Part shown: positions 42,769 to 50,491 of the stretch, piece by piece
Numbering within the stretch: position 1 is the stretch's first letter
Layout of the letters: every line of letters starts with the position of its first letter
Origin: Nitrospira defluvii
Lineage (GTDB): Bacteria; Nitrospirota; Nitrospiria; Nitrospirales; Nitrospiraceae
Assembly (NCBI RefSeq): GCF_905220995.1
Contig: NZ_CAJNBJ010000019.1
Coordinates: 1 to 64,000 of the forward strand
DNA: 64,000 nt
Direction of reading: 5' to 3'
The notes under the pieces: generated by a model
Databases searched by the model: none
The model's input: only the letters and a program-made list of their open reading frames with translations
Told to the model about the DNA's origin: nothing
Position numbers and translations under genes: made by a program

Positions 42769-43889
42769 ACCGGCACCATCGGCGTCAGGGACACGAGCCC
42801 GTTTCGCGTGAGGCGGAAACTTTGTTTGCAGCTTCCGCGCTTGATCGTGGTGGTCACGCTCTCGACGTAATACAACCCGTCGAAGGCGAGCCCTGCGCCG
42901 CGCACCCCGACCAATCCCCGCGCCTTCAACAATCGGCCATACCGCGCCACATCGAGCGACCCGCTTCCCGTCACGGCCTCCATGGATTCGCTCGCGGCGT
43001 TCAACCCCTCGTTCAGCGCCTGCGGCGCGGAGAGTTTCCCCGTGGCCTTCAGCATCGACAGTTTTGTCACGGGCGGTCCCACCAGCCCCAGCGGCGGCTG
43101 GAGCGGATTGATGTCGGGAATCGGTATGGGAATGGGCACCTTTGTCAGCTCGTTGTGAATCATCACGATCGGGAGGTCCTTCTTCGTCGAGTTAAACTGA
43201 AAATTGAGCGACTCCACATTGCGATCGAAGTCCATATCGACGTTCAACGCCGGCTGTGGAATGCCGAGTTTGAGCTGGGGTCCGAAATAGGCGGTGTTGG
43301 TGCCGGGGACGGGGCCCGGCTCGATGTAAAAGACGTAGCCCGCCTCTTCCGCGAGTTGAAGGATATAGTGGAGATCGGTTCCCTGCTGCGATGGAATCCG
43401 CATGGTCGGAATCGGCACGTCGAAGCCGATCGGCGGAATTGCGAGCGGGATCATGCCGAACACGGCATATTTCGCCAGGATCGTCATGACCCGCACATTC
43501 ACCGGCATCGCGGGGTAGGGCAACCCGTCGAACGACTGCAGGTCCATCACTTTGGTGAGATCCTCGCCGGTGATCGTGAGCGTCGACTCGCCCGGTTTGT
43601 CGCCGGAGCTGATTTCCTGATTGGTGATGACCCCGTCCATCAGCACATGGGGAATGAAATTGATGGTCGCCACCAGGATCACGCGCATCAACGGCGTCTG
43701 CGTCGCCGCCAGCAGGAATGCCTGCTGCAAGGGCGACTTGTTCTGAATCGTGAACTGCAGTTGGAATCCCCCCGCCGTGCCGGTCGCGCTCGTCACCTGC
43801 ACTTCAGTCAGGGCATCCAGCACCGGCTGAGGAACGGGAAACGGGACCACCGGCCCCGCCAGCAATGTCAGATGCACGCCTTTAAGCAC
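42765..43889 (-). CDS. gpD/VgrG-like baseplate hub protein (Afp8 N-terminal part)
   Basis: A 374-residue protein of the phage late control D/VgrG-gp27 type: beta-rich, with LTITGEDLTKVMDLQS, YILQLAEEAGYVFYIEPGPV and YYVESVTTTIKRGSCKQSF. In Afp/PVC the hub and spike are one Pvc8 protein; here they are two genes (hub and OB-spike). The GTG start at 43889 has GGAG 7 bases upstream and overlaps the LysM gene's end by 8 bases; residues further upstream are out of register with the family. Confidence 0.78.
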   Translation of the reverse strand: MLKGVHLTLLAGPVVPFPVPQPVLDALTEVQVTSATGTAGGFQLQFTIQNKSPLQQAFLLAATQTPLMRVILVATINFIPHVLMDGVITNQEISSGDKPGESTLTITGEDLTKVMDLQSFDGLPYPAMPVNVRVMTILAKYAVFGMIPLAIPPIGFDVPIPTMRIPSQQGTDLHYILQLAEEAGYVFYIEPGPVPGTNTAYFGPQLKLGIPQPALNVDMDFDRNVESLNFQFNSTKKDLPIVMIHNELTKVPIPIPIPDINPLQPPLGLVGPPVTKLSMLKATGKLSAPQALNEGLNAASESMEAVTGSGSLDVARYGRLLKARGLVGVRGAGLAFDGLYYVESVTTTIKRGSCKQSFRLTRNGLVSLTPMVPV

Positions 43890-44241
43890 CGGGGACTCCT
43901 GTGGTTCCCTCCGGCAACGCAATGTCGATGGCGCGGTCCAGGGTCTCCGTAAGCTCGTCGGGCCGCACCGCGTCGTTTGCATCACACAACCGCCAATACT
44001 GCTCCGGATCGCCCATGTAGGTCGCCGCCAGATGATCCAACCGTTCGCCGCCCGCCACCCGATGCTGTTGCACCACGGTAAATCGTTCGCTGCCCGGGAC
44101 GAAGCGGCGGCGCAGATGCACCACCATCGTGCCGTCGGCGGTCACGAGCGACGCCGTCTTCACGTTGTAATAGCGACTGGTCGGCGGAAAGGAATTGGCT
44201 TTCAGCGCCCTGTCTAATAAGGCCTGCAATGGATCGCTCAT
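43882..44241 (-). CDS. LysM-domain baseplate/tube-initiator protein
   Basis: A 119-residue protein, MSDPLQALLDRALKANSFPP onward, ending with a LysM-like part (HRVAGGERLDHLAATYMGDP and WRLCDANDAV) as in gp53/Afp7-type proteins that connect the tube to the hub. GAAGGGG lies upstream of the ATG at 44241. It is in the usual position after the CIS tube protein gene. Confidence 0.75.
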   Translation of the reverse strand: MSDPLQALLDRALKANSFPPTSRYYNVKTASLVTADGTMVVHLRRRFVPGSERFTVVQQHRVAGGERLDHLAATYMGDPEQYWRLCDANDAVRPDELTETLDRAIDIALPEGTTGVPGA

Positions 44242-44269
44242 CTGCTGCCCCTTCTCTGGTGTTGCCTGC

Positions 44270-44920
44270 TCAAGAAATGCCCGTGAGCCCAAGCGTCCCC
44301 AGCGTTCCGCCCTGGGCCTTTGCACGCAGCCCTTCCTTTTGCTGCAGATAACTCATGAACAAACTGCCCGCCTTGTGGGTGAACCCCACATCGTCGATCG
44401 ACAGCACTCTCATGCCCAGACTGACCTTCGCGCGGATCGGATTGAGGTTCGGATCGAAGGCCTCTTCGGTCACGCTGAACTCGGTCAGCCGCACCGGGAT
44501 GACTCGATGTTGGCCGAAGACAAACAGCGGCAACGCGGTCTCCATAGGAAGAATCTCGAGCGTTCCCAAACTAGACAACGTATGGTTCGTCGTTAATTGT
44601 CCCGTGCTGGGATACAGCAGGGTTTCGAGCGCCGCCAGCTGTGGGTAAATTCCCGATTCGCCGACCGTGCGATCGCCGGCCTCCATGTCGTCGGTCGCGT
44701 CGATTTCCGCCTCCAGCTTAATGGTCTCCACCGCCGGTCCTTTCAACCGGAGCGCCTCGGACCGATCGCCTCCCTCGCTCACCCCTTGTATTTGAAGGCT
44801 GCGGCTGAGGGATTCCGGGTTGTACTGGAGCGCAATAATCCGCTGCACCTGGGCCGTGGCGGGATCGATCAGCACGATCCCACCCTTCAGGAGTTTCGGA
44901 GAACCGGAAAAGGATGTCAT
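44270..44920 (-). CDS. CIS tube-hub adaptor protein (Afp7-like)
   Basis: A 216-residue protein with the N-terminal pattern of contractile injection system tube proteins (LLKGGIVLIDPATAQVQRI, then IALQYNPESLSRSLQI and VETIKLEAEIDATDDMEAGD). Its C-terminal half has LPLFVFGQHRVIPVRLTEFS and AKVSLGMRVLS. Such proteins connect tube and hub. It is separated from the next upstream gene by 69 bases, marking a border between the cargo block and the baseplate block. Confidence 0.82.
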   Translation of the reverse strand: MTSFSGSPKLLKGGIVLIDPATAQVQRIIALQYNPESLSRSLQIQGVSEGGDRSEALRLKGPAVETIKLEAEIDATDDMEAGDRTVGESGIYPQLAALETLLYPSTGQLTTNHTLSSLGTLEILPMETALPLFVFGQHRVIPVRLTEFSVTEEAFDPNLNPIRAKVSLGMRVLSIDDVGFTHKAGSLFMSYLQQKEGLRAKAQGGTLGTLGLTGIS

Positions 44921-44989
44921 GGTCTACACACCTCTCAGCTCATCGGTTCGAGCGAATACTTCGACCGCCGTCTTTCTCGATCCAACCAC

Positions 44990-46795
44990 TTACGGCAGAA
45001 TGATTCCGTTCCCCATGGCCACCGCACGAATCACCGCCTGCGACACCTGGAACATGGTGCCCTTCCCCGCGAGATCAGCGGGACAGGCGGTCCCCACGCA
45101 GAACGGGACAGTGCCCTTCACGCCCGTCAGTTTGCGGATCTCGGCAAAGACCCCGTTATCGAGCGTCTTCACACATCCGCTACTGACGGCATCGTGCGGA
45201 TTGCCGCCGTGCAGGTAAAACCCGTCTCTCCGCTTCCGCACACCCTCCGGCGTCGTGACCGTTTTCGAACCCTGAATCTTGATCCGCTTCGGTCCCCAGC
45301 AGTCCTGCGGCGTATAACATTGCTGCGCGGGATTGGCTGGGGTCGGGCAAGGCACATTGCAGTAGTGGGCGCCTTCACAAGGGCTCGGGTCGCTGCTGGT
45401 AATCTCCTGATAGCCGCTCGCGATCGCATTGGCCCCGCATACGCCGCCTTGAATGGTGGAGACCGCGGCCCTGGTCACTTGCGGCTTCATGGCATAGATC
45501 CCGGTCGGAATCGGACCCACTGAAGGTTCATTTTCTCCGTGCCCAGGATGACCCGACACAGCAGGGGCCACATAGGTCGGGTTCCCTGCATTGAGCACGA
45601 TCACCCGGCCGGTTTGTCCGCCCGTGTAGCCGACGAGATCGTCCTTATGCCGTTGAATCGTAGCCGCCGGTCGCCCGCCTTGCTGAATCACATGGGTGAG
45701 CTCATGGGCAAGGAGATGCCGCCCTGCTTCCGTACCCGGTGAATACTGTCCTGCGCCGAAGACCACATCCTTGCCGACCGTGTAGGCCAGGGCGTGCACT
45801 CCGCGAGCCGACGCCGCCGCTGTCGCATCGTCATGTATCCGCACGTCGCCAAAATCGTGGCCAAAGCGGCTCGCGAAAAATTCGCGCGTCGACGTATCCA
45901 GGGGACGACCCGGCGAGGCCAGGACATGCTGAACCGACGAGAGGGAATCGGCTGACTGCGTCGTCTGCGGGGCGACTTGACGCTGCGCGACCGCCGTCGA
46001 AGCCGCCGACCCTTTGGGCGATGGTGCCTTGGCACTCTTGCATTCACGCTTGGTGAGCACCAGGAAGCCGTCCGGACAGTGATAATCGTAAAAACACAAG
46101 GGAGTCGCCGCCGGCGGCGTTTCGGTGGAAATGCGCCCTGGGCCCATACCGACCACGATGTCGGTCGCCCGCACGATCACTCTGACCACCAGCCCATCGC
46201 TGAAATGTACGAAGCAGCCATAGTTGCCGTTGGCAACGGGCGGTTCGCATTCAATGTCTTCCACCCTCGCCTGCGACGTCGGCGTGATGTCGTGTTGGAC
46301 ATAATTTTCGGCGGCCCGTTTGCTGATACTCTCCGGGTCGTTGCGCCAACTCGGGCAACGGCTGCCGCCTCCATCGGCAGAGCCGTCTTTGGGTGCCGTT
46401 CCGTCGGAAGCCGGTTGTTCACCGACCGGTGCCGATTCCGCACCGGCTTCTGCGCGTTGTAGCGCACCCTCTTCGCCGATCGAATGGACGCCGTCTCGGA
46501 CAAACCGCTGAACCAGCGGCACCGGCTGAAGTAACTGGGAGCGTCCTCTGCCATCCGGCATCCGCATCACCTGCGCGGCCACCTGGTCCGCTTCCTGCTC
46601 GTACTCATCGCCGGGCTCGTTGACTCGCAGCTTCGCCTGCACCGACATACCGGTCATTTTCTTCTTCTCGCATTCCTCGCAGCTGCCCGACAACCCGCTG
46701 GATCCACCGCAGGCGCAGGCTCGCTGCAGCAAGCCCGGAAGGCTTGCACCCTGAACTTCACCGCCGATGCCCTGGGAAACGACCTGCACCTTCAT
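44990..46795 (-). CDS. eCIS-core cargo with L,D-transpeptidase-like (DUF2778/Tlde1) C-terminus
   Basis: A 601-residue protein. The N-terminus has LLQRACACGGSSGLSGSCEE with CEKKK, then LRVNEPGDEYEQEADQVAAQ, both shared with sister proteins. A DUF4157 domain follows (FASRFGHDFGDVRIHDDATA; HExxH in LLAHELTHVIQQGG near residue 385). The C-terminal 190 residues contain VGPIPTGIYAMKPQV and FYLHGGNPHDAVSSGCVKT. His529 and Cys541 make the HxG...S-G-C site typical of L,D-transpeptidase-like Tlde1/DUF2778 effectors that cut or misbuild peptidoglycan. Target identity is inferred. Confidence 0.78.
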   Translation of the reverse strand: MKVQVVSQGIGGEVQGASLPGLLQRACACGGSSGLSGSCEECEKKKMTGMSVQAKLRVNEPGDEYEQEADQVAAQVMRMPDGRGRSQLLQPVPLVQRFVRDGVHSIGEEGALQRAEAGAESAPVGEQPASDGTAPKDGSADGGGSRCPSWRNDPESISKRAAENYVQHDITPTSQARVEDIECEPPVANGNYGCFVHFSDGLVVRVIVRATDIVVGMGPGRISTETPPAATPLCFYDYHCPDGFLVLTKRECKSAKAPSPKGSAASTAVAQRQVAPQTTQSADSLSSVQHVLASPGRPLDTSTREFFASRFGHDFGDVRIHDDATAAASARGVHALAYTVGKDVVFGAGQYSPGTEAGRHLLAHELTHVIQQGGRPAATIQRHKDDLVGYTGGQTGRVIVLNAGNPTYVAPAVSGHPGHGENEPSVGPIPTGIYAMKPQVTRAAVSTIQGGVCGANAIASGYQEITSSDPSPCEGAHYCNVPCPTPANPAQQCYTPQDCWGPKRIKIQGSKTVTTPEGVRKRRDGFYLHGGNPHDAVSSGCVKTLDNGVFAEIRKLTGVKGTVPFCVGTACPADLAGKGTMFQVSQAVIRAVAMGNGIILP

Positions 46796-46800
46796 GATCC

Positions 46801-49491
46801 TTACGGAATCTCCTTGATTCTGAAATACCGGCGTAGCTGAACGATCCCGCTGAGGATCTCATAGTCCTGGGTGTTCGGCATGGAGGTCAGCTTCGTGGGA
46901 TATAACAACACCACTCCTCCGCCGACCTGGTGACTTCCTCCCAGCTTGACGCCGTGTTTACGGAGCCAGTCGTTCAACAGCTTCACGTCCGTCGTATCCG
47001 GCCCTGCCTTCGGCAACGACTCACCCTTCAACCAGGCAGAGAGGTTGCTATTGGCCTGTCCCGCCGGACTCCCCGGCGCGCCCAATCGTCCGCCGGAAGG
47101 CTTGATCATCCACTCGGTCGTGGGTCGGCCAGGGATGACTCGTTGGTTGTGGCGGTTGATTTCCTCCAACACCGCAATGCCTTCAAAGCGCGAGGGATCG
47201 CCCTTCCCCGGTCCTCCCGGCCCCGCCGCTCCGCCCTTGCCGGTTCTGATGTACCAAGCCTGTGGTCCGCCTTCCAAAGTATCCACAATGCCGAGCTGTC
47301 TCCCGCTATAGGAATAGGTGCCCCACTCCTTCGCGGAGAACAGTGGAATTTTTTGCGTCGTGATCTGATCTTGAAGATCCCGGTCGGTCACCTCGATCTC
47401 GGTCGTATAGTCATCGTCCACCGTGTGGCTACTGGCATGCATGACGATTTCGTAATGACCGGACTTCGCCTTCCGCTTGGCGCTGAACTTGTTAATCCAG
47501 CGATATTTTTTCTTGAGCGGAGCCAGCGACGCGAGGACGGTGGGAACCGCACTGTCCTTCGTATCGTGAACTTCGACGATGGCGCGGGCCGCGCCGAGCG
47601 CGAACGGCAGTTGCGCGGATTTTTCCCGCCCGTCTGCCGCATCAGGCTTGTCGAGCTTCCCCTTGGATGTCTTGCGATCGGGAACGAGTTTTTCCAGTTT
47701 GACGAGGAGCCCTTCAACGATCTTTGCCAGTTTGCCCCCGACCTTACCTAGTTTCCCCACCCACTTGACGACGTTGGCGATTGCGGCCGTAAAGATGGCC
47801 ATTGCCACTTCGGCCAGGATGTAGCCGATGACGGTGCCGCGAAAATGCCATTTGCGGTAGGGATTGGGATCCTTCACCCAGCAATACAGAAAATCCTCGA
47901 TGGATTTCGCCAGGAGGCCGCCGATCGCCGTCAACAACTCTCCGGCCAGCTCTTTGACCTCGTCTGCGGACATCTCCTTGATCACGGCAATCATGTCGGA
48001 GGCGGCCTTCAGCATCTCGCCATTCACCAGACTCAACATACCGTTGAAGATGCCCGACACCATGTCGTAGATCCCGATAAACACGTCGAGGACCGATTGC
48101 ACGAAACCTTCCACCACCCCCACCGAAAAGCCGGCGATCCCTTTCCCCGTTTCAACCGCGCTGTTCATCCAATCGGGACGGGACGGCAGGATGTCGGCTT
48201 GCTTCAACTGTTCCACATAGCTGATACCCGGCAGCCAGATCCGCTCTCCCGCGACCAACTCGACCGAATCGAACAGGTCTTGTGTGCCCCCTCGATAGGG
48301 ATCAATCCGTTCGACGAGATCGAAGTCCTCCTGCGCCTTCTTGAATTTTTGTTCGTTGATCCTGACGCCTTTTTTTGTCTCAGGGTTGCTCTGGCTCGCG
48401 ACGTACACCGCCATGGCCAGCGACCGCGCATCATCCCCGACCGTGATCGGATAGGTCTTGTACTGACAATGGCTCTGCACTACTTTGCTCAAGGAGTCTT
48501 TTCCTTGAACCGGGTAAAGGAGCGCCTCGGTGTCGGGAAGCGGCGTCTTCCACCAGACGTAATCATCGGAGGCGTATCCGAACGTGCCGACGTGACCGGC
48601 CCGGCCGCAACTCTTGTCAACGGCATCGCCGACGACGCTCACGGCCAACCAATGACTCTCCGGATTGTGACTGAGGATGTGTACCTTCGTGCTTTGCGGC
48701 AACCGGGCAAGGGGCGATCCCGCCGTACTCGCCTGCTCTCGAAGATTCACGCCGCTTTCCTTGTAGACGATGCCGAGCTTGTTCACGGCAGCCCATCCCG
48801 GGCCGGCGTGTTCGGGCCCTTCGGGATCGGTTGCCTGTCTCGCGAGCCGACCGGTCGGAGGTCTGTCGCCGACCAACCGGTTCTCGGGGTCTTGTTGCAC
48901 GACATGAGCAAGCTCATGAGCCATCAAGCGACGTCCATCCGGGGTTCCCGGCGAATATTGTCCTGCCCCGAAGACAATGTTGCGGCCGACTGTGTATGCC
49001 AGCGCATCCACCGTCCGCGCAGATCCGGCGGCCCTGCCGTCGGCATGGACGCGGACACGGCTAAAATCGTAACCGAAACGATCCTCGAAAAAGACGCGGG
49101 TGGCACTATCGAGGGGCCGTCCCGGCGCCGAGAGGACATCCTCCACCGTAGGCGGCGCCGTCATGGTTGCCGAGCCCACGGAGCCACCAAGCCGGCGTTG
49201 CACAGCCGGCCGGGGACCGGCCGGTTTCCAAGCCCCGTCTCGCGATGGTTCCGGCAGCCCCATCACCTGCTCCGCCACCCGATCCGCCTCCTGCTCGTAC
49301 GCATCACCGGGCTCATTGACGACCAACTTTCGCTGCATCTCCCTGCCGACCAGTCCTGTGTGCGGGGAGGCGGCGCACGTTCCCCGAAAGCCCGCCGATG
49401 CCCGGCACACACCGGCCCGCTGCTCCGTGCCGTGCAGGGATGGGGCAGCAGCACCAGGAAGGGGCATTACCTGTCCTTTCGACGCTTTCAT
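46801..49491 (-). CDS. Large eCIS-core cargo with SH3-like and hydrophobic toxin-like regions
   Basis: An 896-residue protein. The header LVVNEPGDAYEQEADRVAEQ is followed by DUF4157 (FEDRFGYDFSRVRVHADGRA; HExxH in RLMAHELAHVVQQDP near residue 190). Then comes an SH3-like segment (GVNLREQASTAGSPLARLPQ, VHILSHNPESHWLAVSV), a binding-like part, and a hydrophobic helical region near residues 460-620 (GFVQSVLDVFIGIYDMVSGI, AEVAMAIFTAAIANVVKWV). A polymorphic C-terminus ends near YPTKLTSMPNTQDYEIL. It overlaps the preceding gene by 4 bases. Pore-forming or enzymatic function is not determinable. Confidence 0.72.
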   Translation of the reverse strand: MKASKGQVMPLPGAAAPSLHGTEQRAGVCRASAGFRGTCAASPHTGLVGREMQRKLVVNEPGDAYEQEADRVAEQVMGLPEPSRDGAWKPAGPRPAVQRRLGGSVGSATMTAPPTVEDVLSAPGRPLDSATRVFFEDRFGYDFSRVRVHADGRAAGSARTVDALAYTVGRNIVFGAGQYSPGTPDGRRLMAHELAHVVQQDPENRLVGDRPPTGRLARQATDPEGPEHAGPGWAAVNKLGIVYKESGVNLREQASTAGSPLARLPQSTKVHILSHNPESHWLAVSVVGDAVDKSCGRAGHVGTFGYASDDYVWWKTPLPDTEALLYPVQGKDSLSKVVQSHCQYKTYPITVGDDARSLAMAVYVASQSNPETKKGVRINEQKFKKAQEDFDLVERIDPYRGGTQDLFDSVELVAGERIWLPGISYVEQLKQADILPSRPDWMNSAVETGKGIAGFSVGVVEGFVQSVLDVFIGIYDMVSGIFNGMLSLVNGEMLKAASDMIAVIKEMSADEVKELAGELLTAIGGLLAKSIEDFLYCWVKDPNPYRKWHFRGTVIGYILAEVAMAIFTAAIANVVKWVGKLGKVGGKLAKIVEGLLVKLEKLVPDRKTSKGKLDKPDAADGREKSAQLPFALGAARAIVEVHDTKDSAVPTVLASLAPLKKKYRWINKFSAKRKAKSGHYEIVMHASSHTVDDDYTTEIEVTDRDLQDQITTQKIPLFSAKEWGTYSYSGRQLGIVDTLEGGPQAWYIRTGKGGAAGPGGPGKGDPSRFEGIAVLEEINRHNQRVIPGRPTTEWMIKPSGGRLGAPGSPAGQANSNLSAWLKGESLPKAGPDTTDVKLLNDWLRKHGVKLGGSHQVGGGVVLLYPTKLTSMPNTQDYEILSGIVQLRRYFRIKEIP

Positions 49492-50480
49492 AGTTGCCCG
49501 CCCACCTTCGGCCTGACAACGATATGAGACAACGGTCCTCCGGCCCTCTGATAGAACCGGATGGTGTTCCCCATCTGCCCGCCCGCCATCTGATCCGCTC
49601 GCGCATGGAGAACAGGCTTCGACACATCACTCGGCTTGGACAGCCAGAATGATGCGCCGGGCAGTTTGAAAGCGATGTGGCTGGGCCCCTCCGAGGTATT
49701 CTGAAAACCACTTCCATACAACGCGAGATGAGCATTCGATTCCGAAGCGGTGGGCGTGGCCTCGAATTGCGCGTTCATGAAAAAGTCCCAGAGGGCCGAA
49801 GGTGGAAAACTACCCTGAGCGGCCTGTCGGCTGTAGACCGTATCAGGATGTTCACCTTCTGGGATGGCGACACCCAACGAGACCAGGAATGCCTCGCGCC
49901 GGTCCCACACGGCAGAAACCGGATCACGGAAGGCAAACGTTCCGAGCGCCCAGCCGAGGCAATTCCCCAGTGCTCGACACAGAACGAGAGAGTGAGGTTC
50001 CACAACGAACGCGTGCGTGCCGCTATTCAATTGAGGATACCGATCATAGTGGTCGCGGATTTCGATGTAGAACGAATTGCTCTGTGTCTTGATGCGCGCA
50101 ATATCGGGATTCACCATGAGGTCGTACGGCCTCCCCGCGATGACCACCTCATGCGTGCTCCCGAGTTCAGAGGTGAGAGCGACAGCTTCGACGTGCGGCT
50201 GTTCCGAATCGGTTCCACATGCACGTTGGAGCAGCCCCTGCGTCCCTCCTTGAATTTGATGTACAGAGACAGACCCGAAGTCGTGCGCAAAGCGCGTTTC
50301 GTGGCAGATCCTCGCGGAGGAGTCCGGCGACTGTCCCTGGAACTGAACCGTCTCGTGCAGGATCGGAGCCGCATGGCCATTTGTATCGGCGACGGTTCTT
50401 TTCCTCGACGCGCCGAACGATACGGCTGGCCGTCCTGCAGCGGGTTTCGTCGCTCGGCCCCTGTTGGCTCGCGCCATCAT
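49488..50480 (-). CDS. eCIS cargo-like protein with scrambled header and NlpC/P60-like C-terminus
   Basis: A 330-residue protein. The header is partial and shuffled: CHETRFAHDFGSVSVHQ (like the RFGHDFGxVRVH segment of its neighbours) comes before LLQRACGTDSEQ, whereas neighbours have LLQRAC first; no HExxH follows. The C-terminal 250 residues contain CRALGNCLGWALGTFAF and GPSHIAFKLPGASFWLS. These could supply Cys and His of an NlpC/P60-like (DUF7689-type) enzyme. It starts 11 bases after the previous stop. Tentative assignment; the residue set is suggestive only. Confidence 0.55.
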   Translation of the reverse strand: MMARANRGRATKPAAGRPAVSFGASRKRTVADTNGHAAPILHETVQFQGQSPDSSARICHETRFAHDFGSVSVHQIQGGTQGLLQRACGTDSEQPHVEAVALTSELGSTHEVVIAGRPYDLMVNPDIARIKTQSNSFYIEIRDHYDRYPQLNSGTHAFVVEPHSLVLCRALGNCLGWALGTFAFRDPVSAVWDRREAFLVSLGVAIPEGEHPDTVYSRQAAQGSFPPSALWDFFMNAQFEATPTASESNAHLALYGSGFQNTSEGPSHIAFKLPGASFWLSKPSDVSKPVLHARADQMAGGQMGNTIRFYQRAGGPLSHIVVRPKVGGQL

Positions 50481-50491
50481 CCTTGTCTACC

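Noticed and set aside
47845-49527. A 560-codon plus-strand open frame
   Set aside because: Antisense to the large DUF4157 cargo gene; composition (Arg, His, Pro) and lack of a start signal indicate a shadow.
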